From: Cristatella mucedo
Lineage: Eukaryota > Bryozoa > Phylactolaemata > Cristatellidae
Assembly: GCA_009760855.2 (NCBI GenBank)
Contig: WPIO01000316.1
Location: 1 to 64,000 of the forward strand
Length of the DNA: 64,000 bases
Reading direction: 5' to 3'
The position numbers and the translations under genes are program-made. The stretch's first letter is position 1. Each line of letters starts with the position of its first letter. Shown here piece by piece: positions 44,366 to 54,235 of the stretch. The notes beneath the pieces are model-generated. The model was not told the DNA's origin, ran no database searches, and was given only the letters and a program-made list of their open reading frames with translations.

Positions 44366-44476
44366 GTCGTGACTTGCGATTCGCTGCACCCGGACTCTCT
44401 GAGAAACCTTTGATCCGATAGTTTGAATCTTGCTCGGCAAGGTCTCACCTGACCCGTTGCCTCTGCTCCTCTTCAG

Positions 44477-45510
44477 GGGTCAAGGGGCTCTGGAGCGACA
44501 CTCTATCTGCAGAGGCCAGCAGCTCCGCCGGTGCCCAGATGCAGGCACAGCCGACGTCATGCAGTGGCCGCGAAGTGGGAGATCAGAGCGGCATGCTGCC
44601 AGGCGTCGGGAAAAAGAAGGGATAATACAGAAAACGAAAAAGCAGGGGTCGAACCCTGAGCCGCGGCAGAAGCAGCAGCTCAGGCAGAGTGTTCCACGTG
44701 CAGTGGCTGGACGAAGGCGGGGCTCCACTGGTCAGAGGCTACCTGGAGGTCACCTCAGACCGGCAATCGCTTAGTCTCGACGATGGTTCTGGAAGCAGCA
44801 AAAACGTCGTGTCCGAGTGGCCTCTCAGCTCCATCGGCCACATCAGCTTCTCAGATGAGGGACACTTGGTGCTCTTATGCAGCCGCCCGGGCTCTGTTGA
44901 GCCGCAAGTTTTGAAGTTCGATTGTGCATGCAGCAACGAGCTGTATCACACCATAAACAAGTGCCTTCGCGAGAGAAATGCTCTTCCGGCGGAAGCCGTC
45001 AATGTTGGGCAGCCCTTGCAGCCACAAACATAGCATCAGCAGCAAACTCTCAGGCGCCCAAAGAAGCTGGTAGCTAGTTCCCACGACAACGAGGCTACAG
45101 CTCCATCGGCGCTCGCGACTGAGGCTGCAGGGGAGGCGATGCAGCAGGAGCCAGGAGGTACTCAGCGCGTACCGAGAGCTGCAGCGGCGGCGGCAGCAGC
45201 AGCGGCGGTGGCACAGAGGACACTCACTATGCTGGACTCAGGCCGGTGCAGCTGCCACAAACTCCGCTTATCTTTGCAGCTGCAACAAGCACCAGCGTAC
45301 CATCATCACCATACGGTGCATCCAGCTGCATGGATGCACTGCATCAGCAGCAGCAGCAGCCACACCTAATGCAGGCACCAATAGCCAGCCAGCTCGGCCA
45401 TCAGCTGCACTATGCTCAGCTCAGTCTCCAGCATGACCATGGAGAGTTTGAGGGCAAGGAGAAGGTGGAGGCAGAGAGAGCTACTGCTGAGGTGGCAGCC
45501 ACAAGTGCAG
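44477..45510 (+). pseudogene. Putative adaptor exon with IRS-type PTB-like domain
   Basis: Bounded by an acceptor (CTCCTCTTCAG ending 44476) and a donor (GTGCAG then GTAGGA at 45511). The frame from 44627 reads VFHVQWLDEGGAPLVRGYLE, then a WPLSSIGHISF segment, VLLCSRPGSVEPQVLKFDC and NELYHTINKCLRER. This order of strands with a final helix resembles IRS/DOK/FRS2-type PTB domains, which bind phosphotyrosine receptor tails. After a TAG at 45031-45033 the same frame stays open to about 45367. Another frame then gives EDTHYAGLRPVQLPQTP and HQLHYAQLSLQHD, two similar HYAxL motifs as in tyrosine-phosphorylated docking tails, ending AEVAATSAG at the donor. The stop and frame change suggest a decayed gene, an unrecognised intron or sequence errors. 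The PTB call is from pattern recognition; a host gene fragment is likely but the gene cannot be named. Confidence 0.45.
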
Positions 45511-45687
45511 GTAGGAGCTGCGCCGGTGCCCGTCCGAGCTCCGCCTTCTGTATAGAGGTGCTGCTAGGTGCTGCTCTGCATGGTTTCAGCTTGATTTTTT
45601 TGCACTCACAAACTTTGCTACGAATGTATATGCTGGCAGGGATGCTACTGCATCCCTTATCCATACATGTGCACCTCTATGTTTACG

Positions 45688-45766
45688 ATCGTGCTTCCTG
45701 TGCAGCAACTGTAAAGCAAATAGAAAGAGATTGAGTTTTCTGAGGGTGCTTTATCAAATGCATTGC
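45688..45766 (+). mobile_element. LINE-A tail
   Basis: Hairpin region (GCAGCAACTGTAAAGC, AGAAAGAGATTGAGTTTTCT, GAGGGTGCTTTATC) without a clear (ATT)n. Confidence 0.75.
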
Positions 45767-45769
45767 CAG

Positions 45770-46035
45770 TTTTTTTTACATACATACATGCATATGCTTA
45801 GGTATGAATACATGCCTGCATGCTTACATCCATCTATACACATAGATACGTAGGTATGGATGCACATGCATACATATGCATACATTAATGCATGCACTAA
45901 ATATGGCATTAGTGTATGCATACCTAAGTATGTATGTGTTTATACATGGATGCATGCATTCATACATGTATTCACACCTATGCATACACAAATATATAGA
46001 TAATGGACATATACATATATGCACATATAAGTATA
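45770..46035 (+). repeat. ATGCATAC-rich repeat forming a long imperfect inverted repeat
   Basis: TACA/TGCA-rich sequence. The left arm near 45797-45840 (GCTTAGGTATGAATACATGC...) is matched in reverse complement near 45943-45985, and inner segments (CGTAGGTATGGATGC / GCATACCTAAGTATG) also pair, with the centre near 45890. Confidence 0.7.
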
Positions 46036-46224
46036 ATCTCATTCTTTCAGTCCGTACAATCTGACAAGATGGACAGTTGGTTGCTATTATTTGTTGTTCG
46101 TGAATCTGTGGGCTATAGGAAGAGCTGGTTGTAGGCTGGACCATCGTGTTAGTCAGTTTCAATCAGGTCCTCATCAAAAACCGTGCCTCTCATTGGTGTG
46201 ATTTGCCGATTTCGTTCTGCCTGT

Positions 46225-47628
46225 TTAATCTTGTTTTTTGGTAGACTTTTCAGAATTCCTCACTCAATTATTAATGCTTGGCAGGCAGTTACTGATTGTA
46301 GGAGAATTCAACATTCACATTGACAGCCATGGCAGCAGTCGGGAGAATAAAGTTCTTGACTGTCTGGAGAATTTCAGTTTGGTCCCACAGGTTAATAATG
46401 TCACCGGCGTCGGTGGCCACATTCAGATCTAGTTATCACTAAGGGTGTATGCCCTACAGACCTTGTTTGCTCGCTGACCCTCTCAGATCATTGCTCAATC
46501 TCGTTGACAGATCCAGTTGTGTTGTATTTGCGTGGCAACATCGAGTTTGTGCAGCGACTCCACCTGAAAAGAAGATACATGTAGAATCCCGATCTGCAGC
46601 CAGACTAGACAGGCATACCTCGAAACCCTCACTGATTCAGTGAACGTGACACTTGCGAGCTCCCTTGCAAAGCTTGCTCTCTCATACGTTCTGTCCATCA
46701 ACAAAGTGGTGGAGATCCCTTTTAATTTGCTAAAAACTTCAAAAGATGCCTATGCTAAGGTTAAAAAGGGTTACAAACCTCATTAGCAGTCTCATTACAG
46801 TCTAGCCAACTTAAGACTTCCTCTGAGTGCACAACCGTAAACTCAAAATCGTCAGGGCATCTTTTATTTTAACTTGGAAAGTAACTTCCTGCTGGCTATG
46901 GTTGAACTTGACCTATGCGCTAGCAAACAAGTAGCTGGCTAATTCTGAAAGGCCTCACCCGATTGATAATATCGGCACAGCCGAGACATTTTCGGCCTTG
47001 TTTGCTGAGACAACAGTGTGTGTGTTCTTGCATCAATGCAGCCCCCGACTAAAGTAGTTGTTGAATCGAACCACCCGACCTTCAAAATGTTTTCTGTCGT
47101 TTCTGCATGCTGGTTGGCTACTTAAACACAGATTTAGGACAGCATTTAGCAGGTCCCTGTCATTCATCCTTCATGTGCCTATGCGTGCTGACACTGTGCA
47201 TGCTGCCACTAACCACACTTGCACGCTGATCCTGTGCATGTCACCCTAACCATGATTATTCATGTTTTTTATCAAGCATGATATCACTCCCCATTCAATC
47301 GCGTTTCGCTTTGCAGCAAATGTAAAGTGCCTAGGAAGAGATTGAGTTATCGGAGGGCGCTTTATCAAGTGCAATGTTATTATTAATAAATACAGACAAA
47401 TTAAAAGAGCTGGTCATCTGAGGAATCTCCAGCACTCCCAGTGTGGTCTACACACTGGCAATCAAACTTAGTTCAACCATAACCGTGATTTTTAATGCTT
47501 GTCTGGAAGTGAAGTTGTACCTAAGTCTTTTAAATCAGCAATCGTGAGATCGATGCTTAAGAAGTCTGGATTTGATCCAGAGGTCCTTGCAAACTATCGC
47601 CTAGCTGACATTCCTTTATTATATAATT
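46225..47628 (+). pseudogene. LINE fragment (LINE-B or relative): endonuclease to RT start, interrupted
   Basis: The first part encodes an APE-type endonuclease piece: LLIVGEFNIHIDSHGSS (normally GDFN; Asp replaced by Glu), LDCLENFSLVPQVNNVTGVG with GHIQ, then a frame-broken LSDH-like region. After 47390 an RT-start segment follows: SGSEVVPKSFKSAIVRSMLK and KSGFDPEVLANYRLADIPLL. A LINE-A tail (47123-47390) separates the parts and a SINE-1 ends it. The LKK.G.DPE.LANYR pattern differs from LINE-A, so this is another LINE; assignment to LINE-B is plausible because no other definite copy covers this region. Confidence 0.65.
47123..47390 (+). mobile_element. LINE-A copy 23, 3' UTR inserted in another LINE
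   Basis: Begins in the last codons (RFRTAFSRSL), then 3' UTR with the 38-bp duplication, hairpin and ATTATTAATAAAT end. Confidence 0.9.
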
Positions 47629-47757
47629 CATTTCTATTTAGCTTAGAGAACTTGATATCTATTAAAGGGCTTCACATTTGCCACAGGGCTCGAGCTGTTG
47701 TCCTCGGCCAAACCTTGACCTAGGCGAGCACCTTAACCACTGAGCCAAGCAGCTTGC
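47629..47757 (-). mobile_element. SINE-1 copy 7
   Basis: Antisense tail (ATATAATTCATTTCTATTTAG), decayed hairpin, B box GGGCTCGAGC and A-box region GAGCACCTTAACCACTGAGC. Confidence 0.8.
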
Positions 47758-48039
47758 CTTGCGGACATTCTACTTTGGATGTCGGCAAAGTTAGCAGATA
47801 TGAACGAGAATACTACATAAATGCTGCTCGTAGAACACCCTAGGCCTGTGGCTCGACTTGAAGACTTTGCTAGCATAATAGGTGGTGCTGTTATCTTAAT
47901 ATAGTCGAGTGCTCGGAATTTGTTCGTTTTTTCGGCAGCTGTCTGCACCTTAAAGGATTCGTTAAGAAGCCTGCATACAAAGGTAGGCCTCACACACAAT
48001 CCTAGTAAATATTTAGGACTGTCTACCGAGAGTCTGCCG

Positions 48040-48297
48040 TACCATGCCCTCCCCATGCCACGCCTGACATGTGACCCCTCTAAGCCACGCCCTCCTAATA
48101 CCACGCCCCTACCATGCCCTTATGCCCTACAATGTAACGCCCTCTCCTGCTACGCCCTATCCATGGCCTACCCCTCACATACCATGCTCTTTATCTCCCC
48201 GTGCCACGCCCTCCCCATGCCACGCCCTCCCTGTGCCACATGCCCTATTCGTGCCACACGCCCTCCTCGTGATACGAATTCATGCCACGCCCTCCAC
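48040..48297 (+). repeat. Degenerate ~14-17-bp minisatellite (CCATGCCACGCCCTCC)
   Basis: CATGCC, CACGCCCT and related units recur roughly fifteen times with variable spacing. Open frames through it are low-complexity. Confidence 0.75.
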
Positions 48298-48358
48298 ATT
48301 TGTCTAGAGCATTTTGCTGCCTGAGCCGACCACCACATAGTGCCTAATGTAATGGTAT

Positions 48359-48528
48359 GTGTCTCCATCTAGACCTCCACAAAGCCGTAACTATGTGGGT
48401 GCTAAACATTAGAGTTTTGTTTAGCACACTCACAGCCCAAGCGGCTTTCGGTATTCATTCGGTAGCCAACAGACTTTGTCTCATGCAGCAAAGAGAAAGC
48501 GGGAAACGGAGCAAAGCAGGAGTTCCAC
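48359..48528 (-). mobile_element. LINE-B copy, 3' end
   Basis: Antisense LINE-B end from TCCACAAAGCCGTAACTATG to the GGTAGCCAACAGACTTTGTC block and upstream. Confidence 0.85.
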
Positions 48529-48570
48529 AGCAGCAGCCATATAGCAGCTGCCGTATGGCAGTGCCCACTT

Positions 48571-49324
48571 TTATAATAATAATAATAATAATAATTCACT
48601 TGATAAAGCGCCCTCAGAGAACTTAATCTCTCTCTAGGCGCTTTACATTTGCTGTAAAGTGAAATGCAATTGAAAGGTAGGTAAAATCATGCTTGAAAAA
48701 AAAAACGAAATGAATAATATGGTTAGGGGTGACATGCACAGGGTCAGCATGCAAATGTGGTTAGTGGCAGCATGCACAGTGTCAGCACGCATAAGCACAA
48801 CAAGGACGAATCACAGGGACCCACTGAATGCTGTCCTAAATAGGTGTGTTTTTAGGTTCCTTTTAAATTTGGTCAGGTCAGGGGATGTTCTGACGCAGGT
48901 CGGGAGAGAGTTCCAGGCTTTGGGAGCATATGAACTAAATGCACGGTCTCCAAAGGATTTAAGGTTTGTACGAGGTATTTCTAGACTGTTGGATTCCGAA
49001 AAGCGAGTGGTACGATGCTTGGCCTGATGGGGTAGTATATCTGACAGATAGGCTGGAGCCATAGAATGAAGGGACCTAAAAGTGAGGGACAAAACCTTGA
49101 AGTCAATCCATTGCTTGACTGGTAGCCAGTGCAGGTCGGCGAGAAGTGGAGTAATGTGGCAACTGCGCCGCTCACGACAGACAAGCCTAGCTGCAGAGTT
49201 TTGCACCAGCTGCAATCGCCTGATCGCACATGCTGGTAGGCCAGTGAGCAGTGAGTTGCAGAAGTCGAGACGAGATGTCACGAATGCATGGACCAACTTG
49301 GACGTGGTATTTTTATCTAAACAG
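48571..49324 (-). mobile_element. LINE-A copy 24, 3' portion with intact C-terminal frame
   Basis: Tail, 3' UTR and an open minus frame to about 49324 encoding CLDKNTTSKLVHAFVTSRLD through LLADLHWLPVKQWIDFK to FSGSL. Very similar to copies 10 and 31 but with a Trp for Arg in VKQWID. 5'-truncated at the CLDK codons. Confidence 0.93.
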
Positions 49325-50155
49325 GTTGACACAGGCGATCAAATACTTGCTCACCTGTAGGACTCCCCCACACCCTGCCCTCCTGTTTCTTCTCTAGCTG
49401 TGCTCTGTCAGCTGCACCTCCTTTCAGCACCTCGAATCATTTGGAGGCAATGCCTTCAGTTCACATGCATCTAAAGCTTTGAATTTTTACGCATCATCAG
49501 CTCCTCGCAGCCTTTAAACTGTGCTTAGCTAGTTGCTTTTGAATGCTGAAATTATGCATTCTGTCACCACTCAAATAGCATGCTTCCTTTCATGTGCACA
49601 AAAAAGTCACGCGACAGGGATTAATTATTTTAATGGCGCTATGCACCATTTTAGCATTATCATTGCTATGGTTCCCAGTTCCAAGCCTATACCCCAATGT
49701 TCCATCCTGCCTCCTCGGTTTGGTGGCACTAGCTGTCAAGCCCTGCTCGATCTCGCCACTTGCCGACCTCTGCAATCGTTTACTTTCGGGTCTTACCGTA
49801 GCAGTAGCAGCAGCTGGGTAGCAGACCGTATTTTGAGGAAGAGATCTATGCATTTAGGTGAGGGTGTGTGATCCCTTACCAGGCTCTCCCCAATGCCAAG
49901 CCCACCCCTTGCCCCTTGCCCCTAGCCCTTTGCCCCTTGCTCTTGCCTTGGTCCCTTGCCCCTCCGGACTAAAAGTGTTCACTACCACCAGGATATGGTC
50001 TTGCAGCTTTCGGTTACTGGGACCCCTTTTCAAATTAGATTCAACTACTGTTATGTTTAGGGCTGTAAAATACGTAATGCCTTTAAGAAATAGTAATTGT
50101 GACAGGTTAATGGACATGGTTTATACAGAGCTAATACACCTCCAGCTGATTTGAT
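49325..50155. other. Interval with a short CCTTGCCC-rich run
   Basis: TTGCCCC units recur at 49908-49965. Bases 49866-49912 resemble 50598-50640 (GATCCCTTRCCAGGCTCTCC CCAATGCCAAGCC). A possible LINE-A scrap lies at 49425-49485. Confidence 0.45.
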
Positions 50156-50157
50156 GT

Positions 50158-50319
50158 GGCTAGAGACAGAGACAGACAGGGAGAGACGGAGACAGAGAGA
50201 TACAGAGACAGAGAGAGACACAGCGACAGAGACAAAGAGAGACAAGGAAAGACAAACAGAAAGAGAGAGAGATAGCCAGTGAGAAAGAAAGAGTGCAAGA
50301 GAGTGAGAGAAAGAGATAA

Positions 50320-50384
<65 letters not shown>

Positions 50385-50402
50385 AAAAGAGATAGGGAGA
50401 GA
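50158..50402 (+). repeat. (GA)n-rich microsatellite
   Basis: About 245 bp of GAGA/GACA repeats with a pure (GA)n core at about 50330-50378; minus-strand Leu/Ser open frames are shadows. Confidence 0.95.
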
Positions 50403-50464
50403 GGGGTGTGGATGTGTCATGCCATCATCGGGACTAGAGCGCCTAAAATCTGACACCAGAAGCT

Positions 50465-50551
50465 CCAGCAAATGTAAAGTGCCTAGAAAGAGATCGAGTT
50501 CTCTGGTGGCTTTATACAAAATGTATTACTATCATTGTTATTATTATTGTT
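50465..50551 (+). mobile_element. LINE-A tail only
   Basis: CAGCAAATGTAAAGTGCCTA, AGAAAGAGATCGAGTTCTCT and a degraded ATT tail. Confidence 0.85.
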
Positions 50552-50669
50552 CTCACTATTCTTAGTTCACGGCTGCCACCTGCACGCCTAACCATGTGAT
50601 CCCTTGCCAGGCTCTCCCCAATGCCAAGCCTACCTCGTGCCACGTCCTCCAGTGATATAAACTCGATAA

Positions 50670-51300
50670 CGTCAAAAACAACACGGTAAGGGATTTCAAG
50701 CATAGGGTCAGCAGGCATAATCACATGAAGGAGGAATCACAGGAACCCACTAAATGCTGGTAGATAAGCTGGGGGGGGGCAACGAATGAAAGGACCGAAT
50801 AACTGAGTGGCGAAACGTTGAAACCGATGTGTTGCTTGACTGGGGGCCAGCGAAGGTAGTTAAGAAGTGATGAGATGTGGCAAGTGCGACGCTCACGGCA
50901 GTAAAGCATAGATGCAGAGTTGTTCAAAGCTGCGAGGGCCTGATTGCACAAGACGAAAGACCTTGAAGAAGTGAGTTGCTTAAGTAAAGACTAGATGTCA
51001 CAATTGGATGGACCAATGTGGCATCCCTGCCTAAATAAGACCAAATTTTAGCAATGTTTTGTAGCTGAAAGTAGGCAAACTCGACTGTGGAGCTACCGAA
51101 TGCGTACCGAAAGCCGCTTAGGCTGTGAGTGCGCTATGCAAAACTCTCCTGCGTAACACCCACATGGTCTTTTTGACTTTGTGGAGTTACTGACGGAGAT
51201 ACATTACATTACATTACATTACAATGCAGTCGTCTGATTAAAGGTCACATGAGAACATAACGCCTAGACTTCGTGCAGGTTCCAAAGAAAAAATTGCAGA
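50670..51300 (-). mobile_element. LINE-A copy 26, diverged, with internal gap and LINE-B insertion
   Basis: Antisense 3' UTR to the stop region, then a jump (near 50760) to the LLxxLRWxPVKQ region, continuing to the DDHIS region at 51090. It resumes at 51223 after an inserted LINE-B tail and runs to the ARNLG region. Confidence 0.75.
51093..51222 (+). mobile_element. LINE-B 3' end nested in LINE-A
   Basis: CTACCGAATGCGTACCGAAA to the (CATTA)n tail; LINE-A sequence continues on both sides. Confidence 0.92.
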
Positions 51301-54007
51301 ACTGATCGTGAGCCTTAATAATATTTCCCGTTTTTAAATCTTGTTAAGCCCAATTCCTGAATATTTCTAAGTCTTAGTTTAAGATCTTGTTCAGTCAGTT
51401 ATTCATGGGTCTTAGTGCACCTTTCTCACCTTCACTAGTGTGCTTCGTGCCCTTGCAAGTACTCAACTCGAGTTAACTTTAGAACTTACTCTCCAAAGAA
51501 AGTCAATCGGGTCTGAAAGTTAAATTGATGACATGCCACAGCTGTTCACAGTATGCGACTATAAATCTGAAGGGTATTTGTGCAAGCCAGACCATTACCG
51601 ATGCGGAAAAGAAAGTGCAGGGAGAATCCAACTGAGAGTGAATGACAGAGCTCTTGCTCCATTTTATCATTTTCTTATTTAGGGTCTCTCCTCAATTGAA
51701 GGTGTGCCCCATGCAGCTAGTCCAGTGTCTTCATCCGGGTGCTTATCCAGTCATCAAAATTTAGTGGATGGAGTTGCTCAAGTTAACAATAGCAAACGAT
51801 ATGAAACGGTACAAACTTCCCCAAGTACATCGGACTTTTACAGCAGAATTTGCTTAATTACTTAACTCATTTGTAAAATTTACTCCTTTACTTAAGTGCG
51901 TGTGGGTTTGTTCGGCTTCGGCCATAGATTACTTGCAATATTGGTTTCTAGCCTTTACCACGAATAGCGAATATCAGTCCGAAACCAAACAATTAATCCG
52001 TTAGTGTTATTCCGGTTTCACATACTCAGATATATTCAGTTTCTGGCACACTCATTGCGCGTCTAACTAACGGAATCTATTCTTGCTGGCTATCGATAAT
52101 TTTGGATTTAGTTTTGGTATCCGGTAATGTGCTACTGCTCTTTCCACACTGTCAGGTTTCTCGGCCACAGCTGATTGCAAAGGAACGACAATGCTACCAC
52201 GTCGCGAGTAAAAGTCAAAGGTCAGCAGTCAGGCAGTTGTTAGCGTTCAACGATCGAAATGGAGAGGACCCGTGCTCTGGCTGCTGTAGCCGACTACTTG
52301 CGAACCAACCGAACGCCCTGATACGATCAGCCTAACCAACCAATCATTCGCCAACATCGTCATCGATACGGCTCATCACGTGGCCAGAATATCTAAACTG
52401 TTTGCTATATCTACTCGTGCTGTGCCCAGTCCACGTAGCATTCTGCAATTTCCTGTATACTGCCACTGTAAGCGAAGTTGTAAATGGCTTATTCGATCCC
52501 GATAATGTGTCGCAGGAGTTGCTCAAACCTATCACTACTAAGGTTCAACCAACAATAGCAATTAATCTTCACCATGCAGTTCATGCTACGTCTTAACACT
52601 TTCCTATGAGAGATTGAACTCATGTAGGCATACATCCTTTGGGAAATGTGGTACTGAAAGGTTTTATTCTGTTGTATAACGGTTTAAGTCTACGCATTTG
52701 AAGTGATCAATCCAGGCTTTTGTAAGGAATGACTTGCTACTTCCTCCAGCCTAAATTAAGAAATTGACCATCAATATGGATAGGGTGCATCACGTTCAAG
52801 AGAAACGATCCAGCGATTGCTGAATTTGGAAAAAGGCATCAGGCCCATCCAAGTTGACAGCCAACGTCACTCAGTCAACATGCCTAACAGTTAAGCACTT
52901 TTGCAGCTTTGAAGAGTTACTATTTAAGAGCATAGATTCTGCAGACTAAGTTGAGTTCTCACCCAGCACTATTAGATTTCGCACAAAAAAGTTCTTTGCA
53001 GCAAATTTTACTTGTAAGCTAAGAAATGGTTCCTTTTTACGTGTTAAGTAGTACTTACTTTGTTTGCTATTTCTGCAACAGACTGTTTTTAAATTTTGTT
53101 AATCGTAGATCAATGTTCTGATCTTGTTATCATGTTCCTAATACAAATAAAGAGTTTCAAGCATTACTTATGCTCTTCCGCCGCAGACACAACCATATAT
53201 CCGATCGATTTTTGTATTCTATTGCACCGTTGGGAAGCTTGATAAATACTCGCGATTAAAACCCGAGCAGTTGCTAATTCTGTTGGTTATATGACATTAG
53301 CAGCTCAAGCTCAACTTCAATTCAAATTATTAATACTAAAGAGATTTATTCTTAGCTGAAATAACAAAAATTGGTTGCATTAAGGTTTTAATGATCCTGC
53401 GAGAAATTATTTTCTTACTTGTTACAATCCGTATGCAGGAAGACTACCTGTCACGTGGATATTCTATAATGGCATAACCATAGCGGACGAAAACTCAAAA
53501 CCACATTGACCAAGTGAGGCACAATTTGGCTTTTGCAGAGCGCTCATGTGGTCTCGGCGAGTCACTAATGAACCCGAATGAAAATGGTTGTTGTGGGTGA
53601 TCCTTTATAAGGCGATACAACTAGTGGTCATTAGTATTCTTAAGACTTGACAGTTTGTCAAAGAATATGGAATTATCTACAGTAATTGTAGCATAACCGC
53701 ATCGTGGCTATTCGTCAATCCGTTGCATAATTTATAACCGTCCTAATCGGTCACGTAGCAACCTGACTGCTGTCTTGACCGCGTACCATTAATACATGGC
53801 ACTCAAATTTTTCGACATTGGTAGCACTTTGCGAACTAAAGAAGGCTTTCAACATCCCAAGGTGTTAAGAATATTCTCTAATCATTCTGCAATGCAAGGC
53901 AAACTGTAGCTTATATAAAGCATAAATACTGAAGGAATATGATAGCGTAGAATACCGGACAGCTGCAAACTGGGTAGATAGCCAGATATTCAGGCAAGCA
54001 TAGACAG
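51301..54007. other. AT-rich interval, no gene or repeat recognised
   Basis: About 2.7 kb with only short open frames and no match to the window's repeat families. It may be intron or intergenic DNA. Confidence 0.4.
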
Positions 54008-54104
54008 TAATAGTAATAATAACACTATTGATAAAACGTCCTCAGAGAACCCAATCTCTTTGTCGGCGCTTTAGATTTGCTGCAAAGGAAAGGCGATCGA
54101 TGAG
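54008..54104 (-). mobile_element. LINE-A tail
   Basis: Antisense (ATT)n, TTGATAAAACGTCCTCAGAG and CGCTTTAGATTTGCTGCAAA. Confidence 0.85.
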
Positions 54105-54124
54105 TGGGCATTGAAAACGACTAC

Positions 54125-54235
54125 GAGCCGCCCCGGTTTTGTCTGGTGGTTGGAGGTTAATCTTCAACGAGTAAAGTCGAGGGCTGAAGCCCTGAAGCGA
54201 CTGCTAAGCGCCCAAATGAAGACTTCGTTTCACCT
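54125..54235 (+). mobile_element. Possible diverged SINE-1
   Basis: GGTTGGAGGTTAATCTTCAA and GTCGAGGGCTGAAGCCCTGA occupy the positions of A and B boxes, followed by AGCGCCCAAATGAAGACTTC. Similarity is weak. Confidence 0.35.

Noticed and set aside
44641-44665. tRNA gene suggested by a B-box-like GGGTTCGACCCC on the minus strand
   Set aside because: No acceptor stem, D arm or anticodon arm of proper spacing could be found around it.
45770-46035. CRISPR-like array
   Set aside because: Units are short degenerate ATGCATAC words with inverted symmetry, not direct repeats with unique spacers, and the genome is eukaryotic.
50131-50519. Leu/Ser-rich minus frames resembling a membrane protein
   Set aside because: Translation of the (GA)n microsatellite.
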